Positions 53,738-63,474 of a stretch of DNA of 64,000 nt are shown here, piece after piece. The DNA is from Xiphydria camelus. Lineage: Eukaryota; Arthropoda; Insecta; Hymenoptera; Xiphydriidae. The notes beneath the pieces are model-generated. The model had not been told where the DNA came from, ran no database searches, and saw only the letters and a list, made by a program, of their open reading frames with translations. Numbering within the stretch: position 1 is the stretch's first letter; each line of letters starts with the position of its first letter. The DNA lies in assembly GCA_963678675.1 (NCBI GenBank), contig OY783197.1, positions 4,312,400 to 4,376,399 on the forward strand, in the 5' to 3' direction. The translations under genes were made by a program, and so were the position numbers.

Positions 53738-54065
53738 TACATCCACGTGACGTCAAAATGACATCCACAGACGTGCAAATAACATCCATATATGACGTCT
53801 TCTCAAGTCAAAATGACATCGTTTGGACGTCATCACGACTTAGAGCGAAGGCTCGTGTATACCTCCCATCCCCCCACAGTGGGGATTTCTGACTCACGTA
53901 TTTTTTTGTTGGTATTGCCATGTAGTGTAAGGTTTTAGTTGTTTGCCTCTTGTCAATTACAGCATATCCCGGAAAAACATGGAAAACCACGGAAAAATAC
54001 GGAGAAAATGACTTTTTACAAAGAAATCTTTATTCCTTGCTCCTAATATTTCCATTTAACTTTTA

Positions 54066-54330
54066 TTAACCCTTTTGCACTCAAAAGCCGTCTGTCAGAC
54101 GGTTGCTACGCCGTGCAAAATGTCAAGACAATTTGCCTATCAGAATCAGGTCACCAGACACAGATGTTTTTATGTTGTTGTTAAGGTACGCCAACGAAAT
54201 TGAAAACGTGTTACTGTTTGATACAAGAACTGGAAACAAACGAAGGGTCATTAATGTCACCATCATTTCTCGGGATTTAGGTGTAGCAAAGAGCTATGCT
54301 ATGTTGAATATGCAAGCATTGTGAAGTTAT
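54066..54330 (+). pseudogene. TTAA-associated fragment with an SPDTDVFMLLL motif
   Basis: TTAACCCTTTTGCACTC at 54066 is followed by the hairpin GCCGTCTGTCAGACGGT. A 73-codon ORF then reads RIRSPDTDVFMLLLRYANEI and LLFDTRTGNKRRVINVT. SPDTDV...GTGNKRR is a pattern I associate with uncharacterised, often transposon-linked metazoan proteins; the function is not known to me. The second TTAA end was not identified. Confidence 0.4.
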
Positions 54331-54559
54331 GAGAAACATTTATTAGGAAAAACCCATGGTTTTGTCGGTGAATCATTCTTTATCTGAAAATGGGAATGGA
54401 TCTAAAATCTAAAAAAAAACCATGGCGGCTTCTCTAGTGAATCCAACATAGACAGGATCAGTGAGTCGGTGCTAGACTGAGATATGAATTATTCTGTTAA
54501 ATTCCAGATCTTCGTTTCGATACTTCTAACGAGAAATAATGGACAGAGATAAGGCTATT

Positions 54560-55140
54560 GAAAACATCGGTTGCTCAAATCGGCAATCATTCGCTCGGGC
54601 GCTGATCGAACGAGAGGAATCGCGCGTCGAACGCGGAGTCAACGCTTTCCACTAGAAACGATCTCGCGTGACGTACGAGCACGAGAATCGTGAGTCGAGG
54701 CGTGTCGGAGAGTCGCGTATGTGTACATATGTATTTATAGAGTACGGGTCGCTCGCTCATTAGCACGCTCTCGTTATCGGCTCTCGGCATAAACCACGGA
54801 TATAAATAATTCGCAACGCTTCTTCGCGAAGAGCTAAAATCGGGCGGGCGACGATTTCTAGAAATCGCTTCGCACGACCGGCCGCACGTTACGTCCGCTT
54901 CCCGCTTCCGCGGTACAAACGAGATGCACCGCCGGCGCGGGATCTCGGTTGTCGGAAGTCATTCTCAACGCTCAAGCGCGGCACCCATGTGACCCGTGCT
55001 CGGCTGCATACTTTACGAACGGTCAATGTCATTCGGGAACGTTTGCACTCGCGGCGACCGCGGCCGCTCGGCGAGCTGAGGGGGTTACAATGTCGTCTCA
55101 GACTCGCGTCGGGTTTGAGCGACAGAAGACTGGGCCTGGC
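54560..55140. promoter_or_regulatory. CpG-rich block, candidate promoter
   Basis: Dense CpG and GGCCGC/GCGGCC words (CCGGCCGCACG, GGCCGCTCGG) between repeat tracts. Orientation and target gene are unknown; the minus-strand USP gene lacks a placed 5' end. No splice donor could be assigned. Confidence 0.3.
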
Positions 55141-55434
55141 ACTTGATTAAAAAAATTCCCCGACTTTTCTAGATTCTCCAGAGGAAAAGTCGCGTTTTTC
55201 CATGGCGTTTAATTGAGTTATAAAAAGATTTCGGAAGAAAGAGAGAAGAAGAAGAAGCAGTTTAAGAAAGAGTGAGGGAGCAGCATCCATTGAGGGCTTT
55301 TTTTTCCGGGGTTGGAGCAAAATATAGATTGGCATGATCGTGTCCGACATAAATCCTCATGTCTCACAATCAGTTCTTATAACAAGATAGAGAACTCCTC
55401 TTCTCCGTTACATGTGCAGTCGAATTCTCACTAA

Positions 55435-55561
55435 GGCCCAGTTGTACAACTCCGGCTTAACTATAATCCTTGGTTGGTTGCTATGGTTCCAGCTTTGCTA
55501 TTGGATACTCCGTAGCAACTAACCGGAGGTTATAGTTAAACGCGAGCTGTACAACTGGGCC
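55435..55561. mobile_element. Short MITE, GGCCCAGTTGTACAACT ends, TAA target duplication
   Basis: TAA at 55432-55434 and 55562-55564. GGCCCAGTTGTACAACTCCG and GCTGTACAACTGGGCC are inverted, with a second pair TTAACTATAA / TTATAGTTAA inside. 127 bp; PIF/Harbinger-like. Confidence 0.85.
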
Positions 55562-56336
55562 TAAATAACGTTCACGATGACCCTGCCATCATCGACTAGC
55601 ACCGAACAAAAGGAAAGCAGAACGCGCGACCCGATTACGTGTGTTACTCGAGCTACCGATGTCGCAGTTACGACATCAATTTGTCGATATTTCCATAAAA
55701 AGGTCAATAGACAAGTCGTTTAAACGTGCGAGTCACTGGACCGAACAGGTGCTACACTTGAGGTCTACCGGGGAATACGCGATACCTCGGAAATGTGATA
55801 GTTGAAGAATTTCTTTTTTTAGAAATCGACGTTTTGTCGAAACGACCTCTCGAACTCCGGACGCGTCGATGTAGACGCGTACCGATCCATTTGTTCCCAG
55901 GGTGGCCACTCAATTCCGCTTACAAAATTCCCTGATTTTTCCCGGTTTCCCTGATAGTCCATCTGTCATAAAAGAAGGGGGGTTAGATAAAAAAAATTGG
56001 AATAGAGCTCAATTTTTAATGTTATTTCTGGTGGTCACCCGTATCCCGTCATCGCCGTTTTGAAAACATTTTTGGAATCGATTTATCTCGTTTCCTATTC
56101 GTCGAAGAAAAAAAAGTGTAAAGACAAAAATAATTGTATTCTCAAAATTTGCAATATTTTTTGTTTGAGGCTGAATTCTCTGTAGTTAGTTCCCAAAAAG
56201 ATAGAAGACTCCAAAGTTATCAAACATTTATTTTTGTAGTCGTGAAAATAAAAATGAACAATCCGAATATAGGGAAACTAATACACACATATTTCTCACA
56301 TTGACAAGTACTTTTGATAAATACCACTTTTTAATA

Positions 56337-56839
56337 TTAGGTTGGAAAATAAGTGTAGCATTTTGGGTTTTCTTTTATTTTACAACGATTTTTTTGTTTG
56401 CTGTTTCGCAAAGTGTTTATATTCGAAAGAGCTCTTTCTGCTCTATAAAACTGTTATAATTGTTTCTTTGAATAACTTAATTTTTTATTACTTTTCAGGC
56501 TTAGAAATGGAATATCCAGGAGGCAAATCAGCAGTTTCGACATCTGCTTTTCATCGAGGTCAAAAAGCTGCCGCAGCCGCTCTGGACATTTGCGACGTGT
56601 ACGGAGGTGTTATAGGCGAGTCTTTGATAAGAAAGATGTTGAAAATGCTGATTTTTGCCTCCTGGATATTCCATTTCTAAACCATAAAAATAATAAAAAA
56701 TTGTTATTTGAAGAAACAATTATAATAGTTTTGTAGAGCCGAAAGAGCTCTTTCGAATTAATATAAACACTTGGCAAACAAATCGTTGTAAAATAAAAGA
56801 AAATAAAAGGAAACGCTACGAACTTATTTTCCAACCCAA
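56337..56839. mobile_element. Internally deleted mariner, TTAGGTTGGAAAATAAGT ends
   Basis: TA at 56335-56336 and 56840-56841. The ends TTAGGTTGGAAAATAAGT and ACTTATTTTCCAACCCAA are complementary; palindromic arms of about 200 bp extend inward. A plus-strand remnant reads KAAAAALDICDVYGGVIGES, a mariner HTH region. Confidence 0.85.
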
Positions 56840-57432
56840 TATTTTCAAGATTACATGAAAAATCTTGTGATAACTTCAGAAGTTTCACCCATTTTTTGAT
56901 GTGTATCGAACTTTTAGTCGCTATAACTCAGAGACTGCTGAGAAAAGTAATAAACAATATATATGTTTGTAATAGATTTTTCCGCGGTTTACAAGTTTTA
57001 CTAAAAAATTCGGTTTAAATCAATTTTTGAAGGTCGAAATGCGGAGGAACTGATTTTTCGAAACTTCGACGCCCTTCAACTTTTTGGAAACTAACTACAG
57101 ATTTCGGCCTCAGACAAAAAATGTTGACAATTTCGAGCTGTATAATTTTTGTCCTTACACTTTCTTCCCTCCGACGAACAGAGAAAACGAGATAAATCGA
57201 TTCCAATTTTTCTTGAAGATAGCAGTGAAGGGATACGGGAACTTGGAATTTTACCTTTCTGATTAAAAGAAGCAACATATTAATAGAATAATAATAATAA
57301 GAAAAATAATAATTGGTTCGATCTCTGAAACCCTTTGGATTCATCAAAAAGTCCTTAATCACTGAAAAATTCTCTGACATTTCCCTGACTTTTCACTGAC
57401 TGATAAAATTCCCTGACATCTCCCAGTTTTTT

Positions 57433-57668
57433 AGTCCACAGAAAAAAAAAGAATCGTAGCATTTACAAAATTTGTGGTAAATTTCGGGACAAGACTAATT
57501 TATTGTTACGATAGCTACAATATTAGTAAAATTACAGCAGTGCTTGCAACTTTTACAAGTTTTACTATAGTTTGTACTAAAAAATTGTAGTTATCATAAA
57601 AATAAATTGCCCTTGCCCCGAAATTTACCGCAAACTTTGTAAATACTATGATTTATTTTTTTCTGCGT
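57433..57668. mobile_element. MITE, CACAGAAAAAAAAAG ends
   Basis: AGAATCGTAGCATTTACAAA and GTGGTAAATTTCGGGACAAG mirror CTTGCCCCGAAATTTACCGC and TTTGTAAATACTATGATTTA. The centre repeats TACAATATTAGTAAAATTAC-type words. It interrupts the terminus of the 55899 element. Confidence 0.78.
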
Positions 57669-57675
57669 TGAGTGA

Positions 57676-58320
57676 CCACCATGGTACCAATTGTTTTCGC
57701 CAGGCACTCGTTTTCCGACAAGTGCATTCCCGAGACTCGTTGAAAGCACATTCACGGAGGGGAGAAGGGAGAGTACAATTAAGTCACACTCGGAGATGTC
57801 GAGTTGTTGTGACTCGGTGTGCACCATGCTGCGAAGGCCGCCTGCCAGCGGCGAAAACAAAACTTTCCGCGTGAGCCGCGTCGCCGTCGCCTCGCATCGC
57901 TCGCATACTTGGTCGAAGCGTGCCCCGAGTATGCTTACGCGAGCGATACGAGGAGACCGCGCCGCGTCTGGTTCGGATGGAAATATCCGCGGGGGACGGA
58001 ATGGGACAGAATTCTTGTGGTCGTTAAAATTAGTCGGGACGGCTAAATTGCTGTTTGGAATTTCTGTCGCGAGATTGTTCACGAAACCCCTTTGAGGAAG
58101 GCGCGAGTCAACGTACAGTCCGATCGCTCGCGACGACCACTCTCGGGACGTCGCCAATTGGAGTTTCTGGGGGTGATGAAAGGAAGATGCAGTTCGATTT
58201 TGATCGACGATATCGTCATGAAACTCACGAAGCGTCAGTTGATTCGACCGAATGACGTATGGTTACCGGCTCAAATCGAATTTGTCGAGTATTGTTCGTT
58301 CTAACGAGATATTTGATTGA
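57676..58320. other. Non-repetitive CpG-rich island
   Basis: GC-rich with several overlapping Arg-rich ORFs on both strands (the longest, minus, ends 57594). They lack motifs and overlap a MITE at the low end, so they are unlikely to be coding. Confidence 0.4.
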
Positions 58321-58725
58321 GTTAATATGGTAAAGTAACTGTCCCAATAGCAGAACACGTTCTATACTCAGAGAAGAGTTTATTTGTAATTAATCAATGT
58401 AGGTATACTTGATTATGGCGAAAGAAATATTTCATTAGGCGAAATAAATATATGTTAATCACATTATAGAATGTCTTTTTCATTGAAACAGAAAGAGTAC
58501 TAGCTAACGAATATTTCCTTGGTCCAGATAAATATTTATTTCGTCATAATCAGTATATGTATATTAACTATACTGTTTTCTTACATTAGTGTAGCAACCA
58601 GACATATACAGAGTATACGTAATTAAAATTATTGAATGGGATGAAGAGAAACGACCAGTAGGAAAAAATTTTCCATAAATTAATGATGTATACAGGAAAT
58701 ATCATTATTAAGAACCCTGCACCGA
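58321..58725. other. A+T-rich sequence, no gene
   Basis: A weak inverted pair, TTGATTATGGCGAAAGAAAT / TATTTATTTCGTCATAATCA, at about 58410 and 58535 suggests an eroded MITE. Confidence 0.35.
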
Positions 58726-59189
58726 GAAAAAAAAATTATGAATCCAAGTAAGTAAATGATTCTTGGGACCATTCATGTCGACGGTTTACTTGAATCAAGT
58801 AATATTTTTCTGGTGAGCGGGTAAACGAGTATAAGTCAATTTTTGGTAAAAATAGAATTGTATAGTACTAATTGTATAAATACTAACTGTATGTTCCGAA
58901 TTGTATGGTACTAACTACTGTATAAGTTGCCTACGACTTCTGTCAAAACGCTATCATTTATGTTCGTAACAGTTTAAGTCAGAAATGCCTGGCCTCCATC
59001 TAATCAATGTTACCCCCTGAAAAATCAATAATTCTGACTTGTACTCCTTTGCGCGCCCACCAGAGATTTGTTTGGATTAAAGAAAATTGACTAATTCTAA
59101 GAAAACATTACTGGACTGAAATAAGCCACCGACATGGATAGTGCCAAGAAAACCATTTACTTCGATTCGCCATTTATTTTTCTCAATGC
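58726..59189. mobile_element. Element with CACCGAGAAAAAAA ends
   Basis: GCACCGAGAAAAAAAAATTA, AATCCAAGTAAGTAAATG and GACCATTCATGTCGACG are mirrored by CGACATGGATAGTGCC, CATTTACTTCGATTCG and TTATTTTTCTCAATGCG. Imperfect ends of about 65 bp. No ORF. Confidence 0.6.
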
Positions 59190-59406
59190 GAGTAAAATTT
59201 GCTGTATGAATTTTTATGACTGTCCGGATTCACTGAGACAAAATTTGATTGAATCGATTTATTTGGAGCAGAATTATTTCAAGGTATTAAATATTTTCTT
59301 AATTTAGATAATTGTTTTCAATCCAATACCCGTCCATTCATAAATAATGTATGTTTAGTCACTATAACTACATATTACTACAAGTTTACATATTTAGTCC
59401 GCTATA

Positions 59407-59787
59407 CAGTATGTCCCATTGATAACGCAAGTATTTGAATTTCCCTGACATTTTACTTTGGTAGTGCTTGGAACGGTGCTATAGTTAGAGTTAGCTTCAG
59501 AAGAGTGCGCTGCGTTTCGAGAGCGAAAAGTGTAAAACGTCTGATTTCCCGGGAATTGTCAATTCCGGAGATCGAAGCGTTTAACCTCGAAATTAACTGA
59601 ATTTGTAAATAATGGTAAATAATGTGTAGAAGTGATGAGAAATAATCACACACAGGTTTCGAAACACGGCTCATAAGAACGCAGCGCACTCTTCTGAAGA
59701 CAACTCTAACTACAGCACCGTTCCAAGCACTACCAAAGTCAAATGTCAGGGAAATTCAAATACTTGCGTTACCAATGGGACATACTG
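59407..59787. mobile_element. Tc1/mariner-type MITE, CAGTATGTCCCATTG ends
   Basis: TA at 59405-59406 and 59788-59789. CAGTATGTCCCATTGATAAC and its mirror TTACCAATGGGACATACTG continue through GGTAGTGCTTGGAACGGTGC and AGAAGAGTGCGCTGCG, giving arms of about 105 bp. The 60-bp middle (GGAGATCGAAGCGTTTAACC, AATAATGTGTAGAAGTGATG) matches the giant palindrome at 15.9-17.2 kb. Confidence 0.85.
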
Positions 59788-60184
59788 TATATGACTATTT
59801 ATGTGTATTTGAACCAAGTATTTTTTATTGTAACTAATCTTTACTCACACTGCTTATTACTTATACCTGCTGTGAATAAACGAGTATCTATTGAAATGAA
59901 CACGATTTCCTTAACTTAAATGAATATGTTATCGTTTCGGCTAATTTAAACCAACTAAATCTTTCAACCCAATTTTGTTTCTTAGTCTACTGGGCTTAGT
60001 CGTCCGGCTATTGGGTTTTCCAACTCATTTTTTTACGCAGCTTCGAAAAATGTGAACAAGATTATTTACCTGAATTTTTTCATTTTTCATTGTCGGCCTT
60101 ATTTACGTTAGAAAACGGCACTTGAAAATGCAGCTACGTTATCGTGCTGTAAGACTATCTCTCTCGCACTCGTGGCTGGGCATA

Positions 60185-60370
60185 AGTATACTGAGTAAAA
60201 TAATTGGTCAATTTAACCAAAATCTTGAAGACCAAACCAGACCTTGATAACCAAACTGTTTGGCAAATTATGAATTCTCCATCTGTTTGGTAAAACTGAC
60301 CACTTTCAGGTTAGAATAGCTAAATATTTGGTCCAGCTGACCAGTATTTTGATTAGAATAACTAAACGCG
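60185..60370. mobile_element. GAGAAAAATAATTTGGTCAA element, copy 2
   Basis: Colinear with 51153-51355: ACTGAGTAAAATAATTGGTC, AATTTAACCAAAAT, CTCCATCTGTTTGGTAAAAC, CCAGCTGACCAGTATTTTGA and TAGAATAACTAAACG. Confidence 0.65.
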
Positions 60371-60556
60371 TTTAAAACTAGATGCATTTTGTCATTTTAA
60401 CCTGATTCGTATGCGTCTCTCTGGCGTTTCAACATCACAATGTCGTAAAGAAAAACGCGTTTATAACTTTGTGAATAATTATTTTTCCAATCAATTTCTT
60501 CTTCGTGGGTATTGAATACGTATAGATTACAAATTGAATTTAGAAATATGAATATT

Positions 60557-60625
60557 TTAGGCTTCACAGCTCCTATCTATTATATTTCATTTTATGTGAA
60601 GTAGGGGAAATTCTGAGAAAAGAGA
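60557..60625. repeat. GGCTTCACAGCCCCTATTTA repeat, stub
   Basis: AGGCTTCACAGCTCCTATCT through TAGGGGAAATTCTGAGAAAA matches the first 70 bp of the copy at 7525. It lies just beyond the CWC22 3' end. Confidence 0.6.
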
Positions 60626-60647
60626 GGGACAATTTTTGTTCTGATTC

Positions 60648-60653
60648 TTTATT
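60648..60653 (-). terminator. CWC22: CWC22 polyadenylation signal
   Basis: AATAAA on the minus strand, 86 bases beyond the TAG stop, in an A+T-rich 3' trailer. Confidence 0.6.
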
Positions 60654-60738
60654 ATTATCTGGGTTGAAGCTTGAGAATAATCAGTAATAATTGAAATTAA
60701 GAAACTTATATTTACATCGAATTTCTTCAGTCATTCTA

Positions 60739-62867
60739 CTAATCCGAACTATTAGACGAGGACGAGGATGACGACGGTGACGAACTTTCCGAACTGGATG
60801 ATGCTTCCTCTACTGCAGCTATCAGGGGAGGTGCCACGGGCTTTGGCCGGCTTTTTAAATGTTGTCGCAGCTCATCCGTCAGTCCACCAAGCCCGATGCA
60901 AGTGAAGTAGTTAATAGCAAATCTAGTATTTCTTGGATCATCGCGTGGAAATAGTCCTTTAAAGGCTCGTTGCAACGTTACGTCCTTCGCGCGCTGATTT
61001 AGCTTGGCGAGCCCGAGATATTCTGATAATTCTTGAAACAAAATTTTAATGAATACTCTACCAGAACTGATAGTATCCTCTTCATTTAATTTGATGCAAG
61101 CTAAGACTTCCCAGGATATCGAATCCGTAAATAACAAATGAGCCAAGAATCTGGCTACGTTGCGCAATTTATTCGTATCCGGTCTATGAATCGTATCGTA
61201 AGAATCCTTAAAGATTTGTTCGAACAAGGTAGCATATATTGTGTTTATCGCGCAAAATCGACCAGCTGAAAGCCCGTAGAACTTTTCGTAAGTCCTCTGC
61301 TCCGCGCAACAATCCAAGAACATGTTGCAGAGCTCGATCTCTTGTCCGGGTTTCAGCTGCATCTTCATCAATTTGTGAGCGCACTCTTCAAAGTCGAGAG
61401 AGGAATTAATGGTTAAATAGATAGACCTTCTCAACGCGGTTAGATTAGTTTCGCTATTATCAACTATGACGTCTTCCTTTGACCCTCTCTCCGCTCCACC
61501 GTTCTCCTCGTCCGAACTGTCCTCCTCATCCGTGCTCTCTGCTTCCTCGCCGTCTCCTTCCGAACCGCTACCGTCCGCGGCGAGGATATCTTTGCTCAAC
61601 TCCTTGTACTTGTTCTCGTTGGTCGTGTAATCGGGATCGAACTTGTATACATTCAGCAAATCTTGCGAATCCGTGGCTTCGTCCAATGTTACGAGATGAG
61701 TAAATTGGTTTTCTTCTTCTACAAGATCGAGCTCTTCGCTAACGGTTTCGTGGCCCTTGAAACCATCTTTACGAATTTGAAACATGACTTCGATCATATA
61801 CTGAACTCGTTTGTCCAATTGTCCCTCGTGCAAAATGTTTCTCAACATTTCGAAAATTGCTTCTACACCCTTTTTAGAAACTTCCGTCAGCTTCATACCG
61901 CATTCTTTCAAAAAAGCGATTGCCACCTCAACCGAATCGTCAGTAGGCGTCTCTACTAATAACGTTAATATCTCCAAAGCGAGAATTTCATGCGCAACAC
62001 GCTGATTGACCAGGTGAGCCACTAAAGTGCCGGAAGAAATGCACAGAGGTTTGTCGTTTCTTCTGAAGCCTCGTTTAAATTGAATCACCAGCCGCTTGAG
62101 CAGTAATTCACCGATATTGGGAAACTTGGAGTTGAGTGCCGCGGTGAGAGCTGCGTAAACCGGCGTGAACGTCGGAGAAGCAGCTTGAGCCTGTATGATC
62201 GAACGTGCCAGCAAGCCTCTCCCTCTCACGATATTTTCTCGCAGGAGCTCTCTGGTGATCAGGCCGATGTTGCTGGTGTTGACCTTATTTATGTATCCGT
62301 TAATGGATTTCTTCAGAGCTTCCCAAGCTATACGCTGATAGGCCGCACCAGATTTATCGGCAATTTCTGCTTGCATCATACGCAATTTTGCGGGAGGAAT
62401 ATACGCGCCACCAGTTTTTGATGTCAGAAGATCGACGGTACGTTTCTGGGAGAGATGCAGGTATTTCGGTAGATTTATCAACGGGTGAATCTCCTTTTCT
62501 ATTTTGCCGCTTGGGTTCGCGCTCTTTGTTTCTGCAGTTTATTTTCCTTGGATCTTGAGGGATCCCGACGTCTCTCTCCGTAAAAACGTTCGCCGACTTC
62601 CACTTCTTCATCGGAATAGGTCGTTCTGTATCTGTCCTCTTTTCTCCTTTCGTCATCCCAATAACGGCGCGCAGGCATATGGCGCTCGTAATCATCTTCG
62701 TCGAAACTTATGTTCCCTCTTCTTCCGTGAAAGTTCCTTTCTCTGTCGCTTCTCAAATCGGAATCCAACTCCGGTCTCTGCCTTTTCCTTCTTCCGTGAT
62801 CATCCCCGGGACTTCTCTTGCGTTTAGAATAACTTCCATCGCCGTCGTTCTTATCGGATAAGTCCAT
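60739..62867 (-). CDS. CWC22: Pre-mRNA splicing factor CWC22 (nucampholin), frame-broken
   Basis: CWC22 is a spliceosome component that delivers eIF4A3 for exon-junction-complex assembly in the nucleus. The ATG at 62865-62867 sits in a good context (GGAACATGG) and opens an N-terminal Arg/Asp/Glu-rich segment ([20 protein letters not shown]). The conserved body starts at [15 protein letters not shown] and has the MIF4G domain ([16 protein letters not shown] to about 61750), an acidic linker ([20 protein letters not shown]) and the MA3 domain ([33 protein letters not shown]). It ends in a short Ser-rich tail, lacking the long RS tail of some orthologues. The N-terminal frame meets a stop at 62499-62501, while the body frame is open only from 62540, so a one-base loss (or two-base gain) lies between. 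No good intron donor explains it. It may be a sequence error, an allele or a real break. Confidence 0.9.
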
Positions 62868-63120
62868 GTTCCGACACACTGCACTGATATCTCGGGCGGC
62901 ACGTTAACTGACTTGTCAGCTGAATGTAACGGATATACACCTAAGTGAATCGAACGGCAAGTTGAAGGACTTGCTATATGGTGTGCTGGATGTGAATATA
63001 CTATACACACTGTGCTGCACTTCGCTACACACTAAATACCATCCATTTGGTATCGGACTTATATATCTTACATCTAACAGTAATTGCAAGGTAGTGGGGA
63101 TAGCGTGGACTGACGCCATG
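62868..63120 (-). promoter_or_regulatory. CWC22 5' leader and promoter region
   Basis: On the minus strand, initiator-like ATATCAGTGCAG and AAGTCAGTTAAC lie 20-50 bases before the ATG, with GCCGCCCG between. No TATA box is obvious at the expected distance. Confidence 0.4.
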
Positions 63121-63340
63121 CACCCTGATTGGCTGGAGGAGGTTGACGTGGAACAAGAGATGACGCTGGGTATTTTCCGAGTTCCGTACCTAACGGTTAA
63201 GAGTCCCGGTGACTCGTCCTTGATCATAAAAGGAGACAGGCTGCATCGAGTGACGGTTCGAACCTTTGTGTACCTGGAAAAGCCAGGTATTAGGATTTCC
63301 CGATTGGGCATTTATTGGAATTCGTCATTTCCGGTCCTTA
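63121..63340. other. Intergenic, no convincing gene
   Basis: Part of a 138-codon plus-strand ORF (62962-63378) that overlaps the CWC22 leader and runs into a MITE; no motif recognised. Confidence 0.4.
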
Positions 63341-63474
63341 TAGGGCCGGTTTTACAAACAGGTATAAACGCGGTATAGCGCTATACTGAGAATAACCATA
63401 ACGCTTCAGGCTAGTTATATATTCTCAGTATAGCGCTATACCGCGTTTATACCGTGTTTGTAAAATCGGCCCTT
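63341..63474. mobile_element. Short MITE, TAGGGCCGGTTTTACAAAC ends, TTA target duplication
   Basis: TTA at 63338-63340 and 63475-63477. Arms of about 54 bp, TAGGGCCGGTTTTACAAACA then GGTATAGCGCTATACTGAGA, mirror TCTCAGTATAGCGCTATACC then GTTTGTAAAATCGGCCC. PIF/Harbinger-like by flank. Confidence 0.85.

Larger units (their letters stand above)
52546..53850. repeat. Degenerate GACGTC/GACATCC minisatellite, split by a mariner
   Basis: Runs of TGACGTC, AAAATGACATCC and AAAAGAC at loose 15-25 bp spacing occupy about 52730-52807 and resume at 53740-53850. The mariner 52810-53737 lies between. Confidence 0.6.
55899..57675. mobile_element. CAGGGTGGCCACTCAATTCC element with fold-back interior
   Basis: Begins AGGGTGGCCACTCAATTCCG, with AATTCCCTGA words near both ends, and appears to end at TGAGTGACCACC after the MITE at 57433-57668. 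Inside, 56036-56260 and 57030-57260 are inverted (GGAATCGATTTATCTCGTTT with AAACGAGATAAATCGATTCC). A mariner lies in the loop. Confidence 0.65.

Noticed and set aside
56342..56680. 112-codon ORF
   Set aside because: Mostly the inverted arm of the deleted mariner; only a short HTH stretch is meaningful and is noted there.
57594..58157. 187-codon minus-strand ORF
   Set aside because: Runs into a MITE at its 3' end and has no family resemblance; considered as a USP 5' exon but lacks Cys-box motifs.
63230..63280. GGTTCGAACC, resembling a tRNA B box
   Set aside because: No A box at a suitable distance and no acceptor stem.
62962..63378. 138-codon plus-strand ORF upstream of CWC22
   Set aside because: Overlaps the CWC22 leader and ends inside a MITE; no motif.
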